From: Piscicola geometra
Taxonomy: Eukaryota > Annelida > Clitellata > Hirudinida > Piscicolidae
Direction: 5' to 3'
Length of the DNA stretch: 64,000 nucleotides
Assembly (NCBI GenBank): GCA_943735955.1
Contig: OX030966.1
Span: 2,367,011-2,431,010, forward strand
Below, in pieces: positions 1 to 12,700 of this stretch. The translations under genes were made by a program, and so were the position numbers. The notes below the pieces were generated by a model that was not told the origin of the DNA, did not search any database, and saw only the letters and a program-made list of their open reading frames with translations. Each line of letters opens with the position of its first letter. Position 1 is the first letter of the stretch.

Positions 1-33
1 ATTCATTCATTCATTCATTCATTCATTCATTCA
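1..33. repeat. (ATTC)n microsatellite at window edge
   Basis: About eight perfect tetranucleotide units at the left edge, probably continuing outside. The sequence from 34 to 480 holds GT-rich DNA without a supported gene. Confidence 0.95.
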
Positions 34-586
34 GAACTTTTATGCATTTTCCAGAGTGCTAAAAGTTATTAGACAGTTTTCCTTGGATGTAATATCTCAT
101 ATCAAGTTGAACGTGTCAACGTGTGCTAATGTATTTTTGTGTGTGTGTGTTTAAGTATTTGTTTGTGAGTTAAAGTATTTGTTTGCGTGTTCAAGTATTT
201 GTGTGTGTGTTCAAGTATTTCTGTGTGTGTGTTCAAATTTATTTGTGTGTATCAGTATTTGTATTCTTGTTTTTGTGTGACAATATGTGTATTTGTGTTG
301 GTGTGTGCTTGTGCATGTTTATAGGTGCGTACATGTGGTGTGCACACAAGTACCGCCTAAGCGCCTCCCATGCAGGCCTCTGTTGACACTGCCCACATTC
401 CGAACCATTCGACGCGCCTTGGTGCAGTAAACGAAATTATTCTTTCACGTTTCATTCCTTCCTGTTCTCAAGATAATTATTTTATGTTTTTGTCTCTATT
501 TGTGTGGTTTTTTTGTAGTTTTTGAGTGTGTGTTTGTGTGTGTGTGTTTGTTTTGTGTGTTCGTGTGTGACTTGAGCACACAAAAG

Positions 587-716
587 CGCCAAATCATCAT
601 CCTCTCCACGCTCACACCGTGCCACAACTGCAATTGCCTGCGTCCACAGCTGTATGCCATCCTTTTCAGTGCCCGAAAGTAATGTCCTAATGGAATCCGA
701 AATGTCACAACAAATG
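587..716 (-). CDS. Candidate internal exon, function unknown
   Basis: On the minus strand an acceptor with a good tract (TGTTCTTTATGCAG) near 717 opens a frame encoding DISDSIRTLLSGTEKDGIQ and LWTQAIAVVARCERGEDDD, then LALLCAQ. A weak donor (CAA|GTCACA) lies at the edge of a CA repeat. The residues look like a folded protein. No neighbouring exon was linked. Confidence 0.35.
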
Positions 717-743
717 ACTGCATAAAGAACACATGCAAACATT

Positions 744-2700
744 GTGAATTGCCCAGTTTCTCCTTACTTCCATCTCATTATTCTTTTTGAAATTATTTGT
801 ATTTAAATTGATATATTTTTTCTTCTTTGGTATTTATTTCTTCAGATTTCGGTGATTATTTTCGCAGCAGTAATCTCCAGAAGCCCCTTCAGTCTATTTT
901 GTAAGAAATAAATTGCTATGCTAGTCGGCTTTTGATGAATGAGACATGCGAGCAAACAGATACAATAAGAACATAACAAATTATCGGAAATTGTTGAGCA
1001 AAAAGAAAAGATTTCAATAATTACAATCATAGACAAGCAAACAGAGAAAAAAACGCAGACAAGAAGACACAGATCGAATCCACTTGCGAGCCTTTATAGA
1101 AGCAAGACCGCTCCAATGTTGCCTTCTAAGCTTTCTTAAATGCCACTGACGCCTCATAGTTTTTTTTGTTCTTCACGGCATAATACCTCTAAAAAGCATT
1201 CCTATGATTGTTCTTCTTCGATGATTATGCAAGCAATACGCCTTCGAATGCCAAAAAATCCGTAGTATTTTAGAGTGTGTGATGCTCTGGTGGCGGTGTG
1301 GAGTGGGATAATTAATGCATGAAAGTCACCGTTCGAATAGACTGGCATCAGCATCAGGAGGCAGAGCAACAGTCTAGACAGCTTCACCACTGTTCTTCTT
1401 GTTGTTATAGTTATATCGTTTTTTAATTTCATTGTGTTCAGCTCTTCAAATGTGAATTCAGTTGTGACTGTTGCTAGGCTTTCTCCATTTTCGTGTTTCT
1501 CTTCTTCACTTCCTCTCCTTCCAGCTTCTTCCACCTCTTCTTTCTTTGCTTCCATTCTTGATTGCTTCCCACTTTTCAAAAACGGACTTTGTGTGCACCT
1601 CTTCAAAAGTCAAAGGTTTCCCTCATTGATTTATATCTATATTTTCTTTTTCACTAATTTAATACTTTTTCTTACTTCGAAACTTCTCAATAAATTGCAT
1701 CTTATCACGATATTTTGTCAGTTTCTTCGTTACACCACTACCAGCGTCACCATACTACCATGAGCGTCAAGATCATTATCATCACCACAACTAGTATCAT
1801 CATCATCACCATCCCTGATGTCATCATCGTCACAAGAATCCACCAGGGTAGCTTTCACTGTCAATGAAATTAATTAATGTGGTTTCGGATAAATTGAAAA
1901 AGATGGGAGGGCGGATGAGAGGAGGAGAGGCGGAGAAAGGAGGAGTTGGAGATGGATTGAAGGTGATGATGGAGTGGAAAGAGATGGAAAAACGTCAGAG
2001 AAGGGAGAAGAGAAATAGTGGTGATATTATCTTTCATTAGCATCCCGAATTCTCAGGAGATGCATTCTTCCACAAGTGGTCTAGTTTCCTGGGAGTGTGT
2101 GTTCAAGTGGAATGTAACGTGGTTTGGAAGGGTTGAGAAGTTAGTGAGATGGTCATGAATCGTTTGAGAGTCAACATTATCCAATAACAACTTCAATCAT
2201 TTTCTATTTTGCATTACAAGACTCTTGGAAAAACATCAAAGTTTATGTTTTAAAAGTACAGAATTATTCTCTTGATTTGGGAAATTATTCGATTTGAATG
2301 CTAATATACAGCTGCAAAGTTTTTAGAGCAGAATTAGAATACTTACTTTTTCAAAATCCTTGAACTTTACAATGCAATTTCTTAGTTCTATTTAAATTTT
2401 TTACCGGTAGTCCATACAGCTATATTCAACTCCATAGCCACTCTGAGTTAACCTTTCACCTGCTTTTCAAACATGTATCATTTAATGAAAGTATTTTCAT
2501 ATTTAACTAATTCAATGAGTATTTACCGGTTTTAGCAATGTTTTGGTAGTGTTTGTTGTAGTGTTAGTATCATGAAACTTATTTTAAAATTGTTTCTATT
2601 TTTATTTTAATGAAATTTGTTTCTATTGAATTTTTCCATTTTAATTTCTGTTTTAGCCCCTGGAAACCCATCTCGCATCGCACAACGAATGTCGCATCTT
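744..2700. other. Non-repeat region without a supported gene
   Basis: AT-rich, with a purine-rich tract near 1,900-2,010. Apart from the weak candidate at 1.3-1.6 kb I see no coding exon. Confidence 0.5.
1300..1606 (-). CDS. Weak candidate coding segment, function unknown
   Basis: An open minus frame with a charged segment (EAKKEEVEEAGRRGSEEEKH) followed by TTEFTFEELNTMKLKND and a hydrophobic run LLLCLLMLMPV. No convincing splice sites or homology were seen, and the 3' limit is arbitrary. It could be chance. Confidence 0.2.
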
Positions 2701-2723
2701 CCAGTGCTTTTATCTGAGTCACA

Positions 2724-2973
<250 letters not shown>

Positions 2974-3339
2974 AATACACACAAACACACACATACACAC
3001 AAACACACAAAAAAACAGGAAAATATATAAAAAGTAAATCTAACTATCTAATCACTCGCTTATCAACTCAGGTCAGATACAGTCATTAACAAATCCATGC
3101 TCCATTAAAAGAGACACATGCAAATCTTGTGCGTTCAAACAAAATTACTCAGTCCATCAACCTTCTCTCCCAACCAAGCATCCAACAAACAGGCGTTCTG
3201 GTGGGGTCTTGAGTTATCTTTTTTTCAGCTTTCATCCATTTCCCACCCTATCTCAAGAATTCCTAGTCAGTTCACAAAAACTCTTCACCACTCTTTACCA
3301 ACCGACTAACTAGCCAAAAAACACACAAACTCCAACCCA

Positions 3340-4050
3340 CCAACCATCCAACCAACCATCCAACCAACCATCTAACCAACCATCCAACCAACCATCCAAC
3401 CAACCATCCAACCAACTATCCAACCAACCATCCAACCAACCATCTAACCAACCATCCAACAAACCATCCAACCAACCATCTAACCAACCATCCAACCAAC
3501 CATCCAACCAATCATCCAACCAACCATCCAACCAACCATCAAACCAACCATCCAACCAACCATCCAACCAACCATCCAACCAACCATCCAACCAACCATC
3601 CAACCAACCATCCAACCAACCATCCAACCAACCATCATTCCAACCATCCAACCAACCATCCAACCAACCATCCAACCAACCATCCAACCAACCATCCAAC
3701 CAACCATCCAACCAACCATCCAACCAACCATCCAACCAACCATCCAACCAACCATCCAACCAACCATCCAACCAACCATCTAACCAACCATCCAACAAAC
3801 CATCCAACCAACCATCTAACCAACCATCCAACCAACCATCCAACCAATCATCCAACCAACCATCCAACCAACCATCAAACCAACCATCCAACCAACCATC
3901 CAACCAACCATCCAACCAACCATCCAACCAACCATCCAACCAACCATCATTCCAACCATCCAACCAACCATCCAACCAACCATCCAACCAACCATCCAAC
4001 CAACCATCCAACCAACCATCCAACCAACCATCCACCAACCCACCAACCAA
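3340..4050. repeat. 12-bp CCATCCAACCAA satellite with higher-order repeat
   Basis: About 59 units of ccatccaaccaa. Variant units (caacaaacc, caatcatcc, catcaaacc, catcattcc) occur in the same order twice, about 336 bp apart at first and 312 bp apart at the end, showing a block duplication followed by loss of two units. Confidence 0.92.
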
Positions 4051-4728
4051 CCCGAAATACCGCTAGTTTTTCACTTTCTTTCAACCTTCAGTTCTTCTTT
4101 CTTCCACCTTTTCCTCCCTTCACTCAGCTGAGGCACCATGAATAATATGCGCTACACAAAACAATTAAGTCTGATAAAGTGTTGACATCTCCTTTATAAC
4201 TTGACATCCTCTTTTTAAAATAATAATTAAAATAATTATTTTTAGAATTATCATAAAATTAAAACAAAAAATAAAGAGAGTAATGATGATGATGATCAAC
4301 ATCATACATACAATAATGGACATTTGTAATCTCAAAAGTAATCGATACAGAATGCTTTGAAGTCTGTGCGTGTTTGAGAGAAAAAGAGATGGTGGTGATG
4401 ATGATGTTGGGGGTGATGGTGATGATAGTGGTGTTAGTAGTGAAGATGTTGGTGTCAATCAAAAGAGATTCTGAAATAGTTTTAGGATTTTTTAGACATT
4501 ATTTTCCACCATCACCTTCATCACCTCGATCCAACACAATCTCACCGCCCTAGCACCTCCTCCATGCCACAACGATCGCAACCCTTTTGCACAGAGCCCA
4601 TTTGAAAGGCAAATTTGCAAAGACACCCCCTCGCTCATCCTGCATTTGCATTGCATCTCCACAAACTCACACATGTGTCTTAGGACGTTTGTTTAAGCTG
4701 TGCGCCCATGTTAATTCTATATTTTTAA

Positions 4729-4932
4729 ATTGTATACCGCATAATGTATTTTGCAAGTATTATACCGTATAATGTATTTTTCAAGTATTATACCGTATAA
4801 TGTATTTTTCAAGTATTATACCGTATAATGTATTTTTCAAGTATTATACCGTATAATGTATTTTTCAAGTATTATACCGTATAATGTATTTTTCAAGTAT
4901 TATACCGTATAAAGTATTACGCGGTATAATAC
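4729..4932. repeat. 28-bp AT-rich minisatellite closing in a hairpin
   Basis: About six near-identical 28-bp units, each containing ataccgtataatgtattttt. The last unit's gtattataccg (4897-4907) is followed by its exact inverse cggtataatac (4922-4932). Confidence 0.93.
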
Positions 4933-5425
4933 GTGTGTGTGTATGTGTTTCGTATGGCCGAACGCTCGTTTGACATCCACACCATTTAACTGCAATTGTA
5001 GATTCTGTGTATGTGTGTGGGTATGCATGGCCGTGGGGGAGTGTATCTGTGTGTTTGTTTTTGTGCATGTGTATGTTTTTGTGCATGTCTATCTTTTTGG
5101 GCATGTGTGTATGTGAATGATAGGTGCGTTTGTTTATGCAAATAGAATTCTAAATCGATGTATGGGGACCTAAGAGGGAGTTTATTAAGTTACAAGAAGG
5201 CTGCATGCATGGCAGGATGCTGTTCGGATTAATGGAGAAATTATCGAGAAATTATGGCGAACGCAAAGCTGATCGGAATTAATATACTAGTATTTCTTTT
5301 ATTATTGCTTCATAATTATTATATTGTTTATTTTAGTTAGTGGTAAAATGAATTAGTATTACTGAATTATTATTTTATTGTTGTTATTATTATCATTTAT
5401 CGGCTTCAGAGAAGTGCTTGTGAAG

Positions 5426-7028
5426 TAGAGGTCGGACCGGGTACCCGATTTGACCGGGTACCCGCGGGTACCCGCGGGACTCCCGCGGGAACGGGAATGA
5501 AAATTAATTTCGGGACGGGAAAAGTCGGGAACCGGGAATAGGTTTTCGGGACGGGAACGGGAACGGGAATCAAAATTCAAATCGGGAACGGGAAAAGACG
5601 GGAACGGGAATCAACTTTTAAATCGGGAACGGGAAAAACGGGAATAACAGTTATTGGTATTGGATTCTTTAACAATGATTTTTCAGCAAACTTTTAAGTA
5701 TGGAAATCTTTATTTCATCGATACTCCATACTTAAAATAAGTATTAAATGCAATAGAAGTGTATAACGAAGCCACCATTGCCAATGTCGAAATCTCCAAC
5801 ACTACATTTGAATTTGTTATGATGAGTCCAAAGATTAGGGAGATTAAAACAAATGGGTGATGATTAAAACTTTTCAGATGACATCAAAATGGTCAGTTAT
5901 ATTATTTTAATTTTATAAATTAATACTTTGAATTTGAATGATTAATTTCCAAATGATTGCTCAGTTGATCATTTCGACAAAAGAAAAGATGCCATTGATC
6001 TTATTCATATGACAGCATGTCTGTTGCATCCTCAGTACGAAAGAATAATAGGAAAAAAGTTTGGGATAGAAAAGAAATAAATACCAAGACTTTCATTAGA
6101 TTAAATTTAATTCTATTTTGTACAGCCAGACCAAGCTGCAGTGCCGTTGAGAAAAAAAATAAATGATGGTTATTTAGACCTATTATGTTTGTTTTTATAA
6201 CAAAATTATAATAAAATTATTATACTATCAAATTATACGAATGATTTTATATTTGCAGTTGTGGAGAATAAAAATGTTGTCAAAAAACATATTTCTAACA
6301 TTATTGAAGAATTAATAATAATGAACGAAGAAAAAAATTCAGAAGAGGATGAATTGTACAAATATTCACAATTACGTCCCAAAAAATGGAAAATTATAAA
6401 GATGTTTTTTTTATTGGAATAAAATGAGCAATTTTAAAATACTACAAGAAGTAGCCAACATTTTGTTTAGTATATCTGCAAGTTATATTCGCTGTAAACG
6501 GAATTTTTCAATATGTGGTCGTTTAACTTCAGACCCAAAATCCTCTTATTTGAAAGCTGAAACTCTTAACGGTTTAACCCGTGTGAAAAGAAATAAAGAC
6601 TTTATTGAATTACTCAAAAACAATGACCAACTTCAATACTTTCATTTCAATAAATATTTGAAATTTAAATCGTGTTTTTTTTTTATTTATTAAAAGAAAT
6701 ATTCTCTGACTTTCAAGTAACAAATTGTAAGAAATGTTAGAACTAGCAAGTTTGGGACCAGTGAAAACGGCAGCGAAAATGAATAAAAAAACAAAAAGCT
6801 TTCGGGAACGGCTCGGGATGGGAAAAAAAATTTCGGGACGGGACGGGACGGGAATCAAAATTCTGATGTCCCATCGGGAACGGGACGGGACGGGAAAAAA
6901 CCTTTCGGGAACGGGACGGGACGGGAATCAAAATTCTGATGTCCCATCGGGAACGGGACGGGACGGGAAAACAAATTTCGGGAACGGGACGGGACCGGGA
7001 ATGAAAAATCGTCCATGTCCGACCTCTA
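5426..7028 (+). mobile_element. hAT DNA transposon, degenerate, with intact ends
   Basis: Perfect 12-bp terminal inverted repeats tagaggtcggac, flanked by a perfect 8-bp target duplication ttgtgaag (5418-5425 and 7029-7036), the size expected for hAT. Inside, the plus strand carries decayed transposase. At about 5,960-6,070 it encodes MTACLLHPQYERIIGKK, the DPRYK-like region. At 6424-6620 it encodes the C-terminal dimerisation domain (ILFSISASYIRCKRNFS, then LKAETLNGLTRVKRN). No full-length frame remains. Both subterminal regions (5,440-5,645 and 6,800-7,005) are made of G-rich cgggaacggga repeats, in the same orientation at both ends. Confidence 0.92.
6424..6693 (+). pseudogene. hAT transposase C-terminal fragment
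   Basis: An open frame carrying the hAT dimerisation motif: residues ILFSISASY and RNFSICGRL correspond to the usual ILSIPATSA..ERVFS..G region, and TLNGLTRVKRN to the closing helix. Upstream frames are broken by stops. It lies inside the hAT element. Confidence 0.75.
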
Positions 7029-7036
7029 TTGTGAAG

Positions 7037-8306
7037 GAGGGTTTGGAGGTGGCATGAAGAGGTCTGCACGAATGTGGAAAATGAATTGTTGTTTAATTTG
7101 GTTCGGTTATTCAGAAGAGTTACAGAGAGAATTGTACTCTAACCATCTGTCGATTGAAAAAGGTTCGGAAAATCTCACAATCGACGAGCTTAAAACCCCA
7201 TGTATTCGGCACTTTAAAAAGATTATGACATGAAACCTCGAATAATAGAAAGTTTATAAACAACAAATTTACGAAAAATAAATTCAATTTAGAATATTTA
7301 AAAATAAGTTTAAAAATTTATTAAAAGATCGCTGTGCAAGAAAAAAAACAATTTTTTTGTAAAATAGTGTTTTAAAAAGACTATTTAAAAAATTAAAATG
7401 GCATCGGGTATCCTGTATATTCTTTGGACTCAGAATTTTTGGTATTCAAATTGAAATAATAAATCAATTATCATAAAATTAATATTCTATGATTTTTTAA
7501 ACACCCGTGAGTACCATAGTCCTGTTGTAGGGTCCTGAGTTTTGATCGAATGAAAATATTTTGGAGTGAAAAGAGTATCCCAAAATAAAGTGCACGAATA
7601 TATAGAGCATTTATATTTTAGAATTTCACACCTAAGCCTTTAGATCGATAAATAATTAACATTATTTTTTATCAATTCTTTTTAACTTATTTTATAAAAA
7701 CGAATGCAGCGACAATTTATTCACAAATGCCCTGACATCGACAAAATGTAACAAGAAAGTTTAGAGAGAACAACATTCTAATGGAACAGCATTACACGGG
7801 TCAATGCAGTTAAGTTGAGTCTAGCTCGGCTTCTGTGTCGTAAATAGTGCAGGCATTTTGAAGAAAACTCAACGCAAGGATGGGTGATAAGGTTCTCACC
7901 CTGAGAGTCCTCTAATATGAGCTATGAAACGTTTAAACTTTAAATTAAAGTCCGAACGCGGGAAAAGGTGCCAAGAACTATTCAGTGTTGAACGATCGCT
8001 TTCACATTTATAAATTCCTAATGAATCGTGACCATGGTCATGATAATGTCCTAATTGGCTCTAATAAGACCAGAATGAGATTATGAAATGACCTATTAAG
8101 TTAATAAGTAGTCTATTAAATAATCGTGTTGAACTTAGGCATTGCACGCACATCTCTATGGCTTCCACAGCATTGTTATGGTCAAAGAAATTAACTTACA
8201 TATAAAACCTAATTGAATCCTATTACCATCGTAATCATCATCTTCATTATCTTCGTCATCGTCTTCTTCATCATCTTCTTCTTCATCGTCGTCATCATCA
8301 TCGTCA
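7037..8306. other. Intergenic region 3' of the PRDM-like gene
   Basis: AT-rich sequence between the hAT element and the PRDM-like stop codon. Any 3' UTR of that gene would lie here; no clear polyadenylation site was assigned. Confidence 0.5.
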
Positions 8307-9764
8307 TCATGACCATTGATTACCAGCCTTCTTCCTTCTAACCATGGTCAATCTGGGTCCCCTCCTTTTACGCGCCCTCCTCATCTCTCCCTCTCCCTTC
8401 CTCCCCTCTCTCCTTCCTTCCTTCTTATCATCCTTGTTATCACCATCATCATCATCCTCCTCCGGATCATTACTTTTAACCCCTTTAATCCCACTCTTTG
8501 CTTCATCATCATCATCATCACCGTCATCCGCATCATCATCATCACCATCATTGCTCCCACTAGCTTTAGTTTTATCTTCTATACTACTTATATTCTCCAC
8601 GCTGCTACTCGCACCAACAACACTTTGCCCACTTCCAAAACTACCCTCCCCACCCCCCCCAACACCAGCGCCACCTTCACCAACACCACCAAAACCTCCA
8701 CTAACACCAACACTTCCCCCACTGAAACCACCCACACCATCATCGGCAGCAGTAGCATGAGAAAGGACAAACACGTCATTGATGGCATCTCCACTATTGA
8801 AAGTTTCAAGCTTTCCTGCCTGACATTCAGTGCTACCATAGGTAGTAGTAGTACAAGTAGGAGTAGTAGCAGTATTATTCTTATTATTATTATAAGTATA
8901 ATTATTATAAGTATTAGTAGTGAAATTAGTAGTAGTAGGAGACATAGTAGTAGAAGTAGTAGTAGTAGGAAAAAATAGAGTATCACTGACTGGAGCAGTA
9001 GTCAAAGAAGGGACTGCAGTGATAGTGGAGGTAGTATGAGCAGAAGCGATAGTAGCAGTAGTATTTGTGGTATGAAAAGTAGTGGTAGAAGTAGTATTAG
9101 TGGTCGCAGTGAATATAGTATTGCTGGTAGAAAAACTGGAATTATTGTAAGTGAATTCAGCTGAAGACTGATCGTTGTTATTGGTGGGGCTGATGAAGTT
9201 GATGATGATGCTTTTAACGGCCTGAGAATTATCACATTGAAAACCACTGGATCCGGCCGCATCAGCGCCACACTTGACTGCAGCAGCATCATCATCAGCA
9301 CCACACTTGACTGCAACAACATCATCATCAGCACCACCTCTGACCAATTGTTTGATGGAGTCTGATACGTTGGTGTTGGCGAACTCGTAGGATGGAGGGT
9401 TGAGGATGGTGGGGGAGTGGCTGCTGAAACTGCCTTTGTTGTTGTTGCTGCTGTTGTTGATGTTGTTGTTGCTGTTGTTGATGTTGTTGTTGGAAGAGGT
9501 CCTGTTGCTTTTACTACTCTTTCCACTAGTCCAATTCTTCTTCCTCTTCTTCCTCATGCCTCCACCACTCCCCTTCCTCCCCTCCTCTCCGCCATTTGCG
9601 ACTTCAACATTGTTGTTGGTGGAAGAGGAAGTGGATGCAGGAGTGGTCACATGGTTCAGTCCCTCCTCCCACTCCACATCAAGCACCTCCCCCTTCTCCT
9701 TAAACTCCCTCCTCACGTGACAAAAGTCTGCCACGTGTTTGCGCAACGTCCTTATGTACAGGAA
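8307..9764 (-). CDS. PRDM-like gene, terminal exon J
   Basis: Acceptor TTAACACAG|TTC, stop TGA at 8307-8309. It opens with FLYIRTLRKHVADFC, which with exon I gives a complete C2HC finger (CxxC, 12 residues, H, 4 residues, C). The rest is Asn-, Ser-, Thr- and Gly-rich with trinucleotide-coded runs, then an Asp-rich block and a basic tail RRARKRRGPR that could act as a nuclear signal. Confidence 0.82.
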   Translation of the reverse strand, partial: FLYIRTLRKHVADFCHVRREFKEKGEVLDVEWEEGLNHVTTPASTSSSTNNNVEVANGGEEGRKGSGGGMRKKRKKNWTSGKSSKSNRTSSNNNINNSNNNINNSSNNNKGSFSSHSPTILNPPSYEFANTNVSDSIKQLVRGGADDDVVAVKCGADDDAAAVKCGADAAGSSGFQCDNSQAVKSIIINFISPTNNNDQSSAEFTYNNSSFSTSNTIFTATTNTTSTTTFHTTNTTATIASAHTTSTITAVPSLTTAPVSDTLFFPTTTTSTTMSPTTTNFTTNTYNNYTYNNNKNNTATTPTCTTTTYGSTECQAGKLETFNSGDAINDVFVLSHATAADDGVGGFSGGSVGVSGGFGGVGEGGAGVGGGGEGSFGSGQSVVGASSSVENISSIEDKTKASGSNDGDDDDADDGDDDDDEAKSGIKGVKSNDPEEDDDDGDNKDDKKEGRREGRKGEGEMRRARKRRGPRLTMVRRKKAGNQWS

Positions 9765-12700
9765 CTGTGTTAAAGGGGGGTGTTAAGAGGATGTCATGAT
9801 GGTGATGATGATGATGATGATGATGATGATGTGATGATGGTGATTATGTCATGAGTTGGTAAATATTCTTATGAGTGCTATAGAATAATAGTAATAGCAA
9901 TAAATAATTATTATTATGCAGATAATAATAATACAAAATTAAATGAATTAAAAAAAAGAACAAAATTCTGGTTAATTATAATATTATTAATGATAAATAC
10001 TAATGAAACTAAAAGAATGGAATGTGAAGAGACTCATAAACGAATAAGAAGCGACCTGGTGGCGGCAGTAGATGCACATGTGTTTGAGGGGATCGTACTC
10101 AAAGCCATCATCCTCCTCTTCCTCCTCTTCCGCTGTACCCGCCTCTCCCACCACTGTCTCTGGAGTCGAATCCGCTGCACTCTTCATTCTTTTGTGGTTC
10201 TGATAGTGTTTTTTGTTGTTTTTTTATAAAATGATTGTGTCGTCTAACCGTCTCACCGATATGACACACCTCCAAACACCCCCCCACTATCAACCACTAT
10301 TAACGACAATTAACACCAACATCAAGCCCTATTTACCCTCATCCACCCACTCACCATGAGCGACTCCCTTCTTCTGGCTCGAACGACATAATCAGGGTCA
10401 TCGAAGGCCCTTACGACGGCCCCTCCGACCTCCTGACTGCGTCTCCTGGTCATTACTTTCGAGGATCCCCTGCTCAACACCACACCCTCCCCTTCCTCGC
10501 CGCCAACATGCTGTTGCAGCAGCATCTTCTGCAATTGCCGCTTGTACCCCTCCTCACTCATCCCGCCATCGCCCTTCCCGCCCGCTCGATACTTCACTCG
10601 CTTCTTATCGGGCGTCCCATGCGCAGACACGGCGGGTATCTCGGTGCCCCGGAGTACGAACACCCACGACATGCGCTCCTTCAACTCCTTCCAGTAGTCA
10701 CCGCACTCGTCCGAGATGTGGCGGTGAAGCTCCGAACGCGTGGAGAAACTCTGACGACATTTGGTGCATCTCTTGTGCGACTTGTTGGGCGTTGAAGTGT
10801 TTGATGGAGGTGTGCTGGGTGCTGGTGCAAGGAGAGTGGATAAGGTGGATTGATTGCGTGGTGGTGTGATGGGTGGCTGAACGCTTAGAGTGGTGGGGGT
10901 AGATGTTGTGGAAAGTGGGATGATGTTGAAAACGTCATATTTCGATGAGTCCATGTTGTTGTGAGCGGCCACATCTACAGAAAAGCTAGGAACTTTTATC
11001 ATGGAATGATTGCTGCTGAAACTTGCTGCTGGTTCAGATGATGCAAAAAGTGTCGCTGCTGATGATGATGATTGTAGTGCTGATGATGATGATGGTGGTA
11101 GTGCAGGCGCTTGAATAATTGGTTGAGTGGTATACGCCGACAGAGGTGATGACGATGTTCCTATAGACACAGGTGGTGATGATGAGGATGACGGCGATGA
11201 CGACGATGATAATGATGATGACGACAATGGCGAAGAATCAGACGATTCGCCCGCATCATTCCACGCATCCATCACTCCTCCCTCTTGCTCCTCCGTCATT
11301 GGGAGGATCGATGACGTCACATTGAGCTGACCAATGGGGTTGGGAGTTTTGCTCCACGTGACCACAAAGTCTTCATCCACCTCGAGATAACGACTGTCGA
11401 CGCAAGAGTGCTTGCGCTCCTGATGCTGTAGAACACTCGCCTTCAACTGAAACTCTCTGTAACACACCAAGCAGATGTACTTTTGTTTCGGCACATTTAC
11501 TGTCCCAACAACCTCCCCGACACTTTCAGTATCTTTGGTGACGCCAGCAGCTTCCACCCCCATTGCACATCCAGCTCCAGGATTCTTCGCTGCATCATCT
11601 CCAGGAGGAACGTAACAAGGGTAGGTGGGAGGCGCTGAGTCGTTATAGACGCACTTGAGATGTTTCGATAGGTCCAAAACCGCATCGTCTTCGTTGGAAT
11701 TGACGAATTGCAACGATAGCTGCTGTGGTTTGGTGGGTGGTGGCTTGAGATGGGGCTTTTTGCTGTAGTCGTGAATGTGGTTGATGTCGTCGATGGGGGT
11801 GTTATTGCTGTTATTGTCGTTAATCTGGTTGCTCTTGTTATACGATGGAGATGAGTCTTTTTCATCGCGTTTTTCATTTTTGACATCGATTCTCTCTTCT
11901 ACAGCAACCTTCTCCTCTTCACCCATCATACAAACGCTCTTTTCAGCCGCCCAAACATCTGCAACGTCTTCGAACTTGGCAGGCACGTGCTCAATCTTGT
12001 CAGGAATCTCAAATCCTCGTGGGAAATTGAGTTCCTCGAGGTTGAGGTCGCCTAATGGCGTCACAAAGCCTCTCACTCCATTCACCCTGCCTCTCTGCTT
12101 CCACTTGATGTGGTTGGATGCGTTGTTGATCTGCTCCTGAGTGCCTTCCAAATAGCTTTCCAGGTTGAGCGCTACATTGCCTGAGACTTTGAAGAAGTAG
12201 TTCTGCAACGATTCGAATCGGTCGATCCCCTTGCCAGTTCCAGCGGCATCATCCTCTCGCAAGTTGTTCTCATCGTCGAAGTAACTCTCATCGAACATCT
12301 CCTCCAGTTTGTTCCACGGCTGCTCGCTCCCGTCCCTGAAATGAGCAAGTCTACGATGGCGACACATGTTCGAGTAGTTCTGGAAAACTTTCCTGCAAGC
12401 GGTGCAAGCGTAAGTCTCGACGCTGGAGGCGCTCAAGTGCTGCGGAGTTCTCCTCCGCTTGCTCTCCATCTCTTCGACCGCCATGCGACGAGACTCGGCC
12501 CTGTCCCGCTCAAGTAACATCTGTCGTCGTTAGGGTTTGAGCGATGGATTAAATTTTATTGTATTGTATTGTATTGTATTGTATTGTATTGAAATGTATT
12601 GTATTGCATTGTACTGTATTGGATTGTATTGTATTTTTATTTATTTATTTATTTAAAAAATATAATATATATTTTTTTGACTTTTTTTGAATAAAAAAAA

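Noticed and set aside
3310..4050. Minus frame of WLDGWLDG repeats
   Set aside because: Artefact of the 12-bp satellite, which has no stop in that frame.
7015..7233. Open frame overlapping the right end of the first hAT
   Set aside because: It crosses the transposon border and target duplication, and shows no domain or splice signal.
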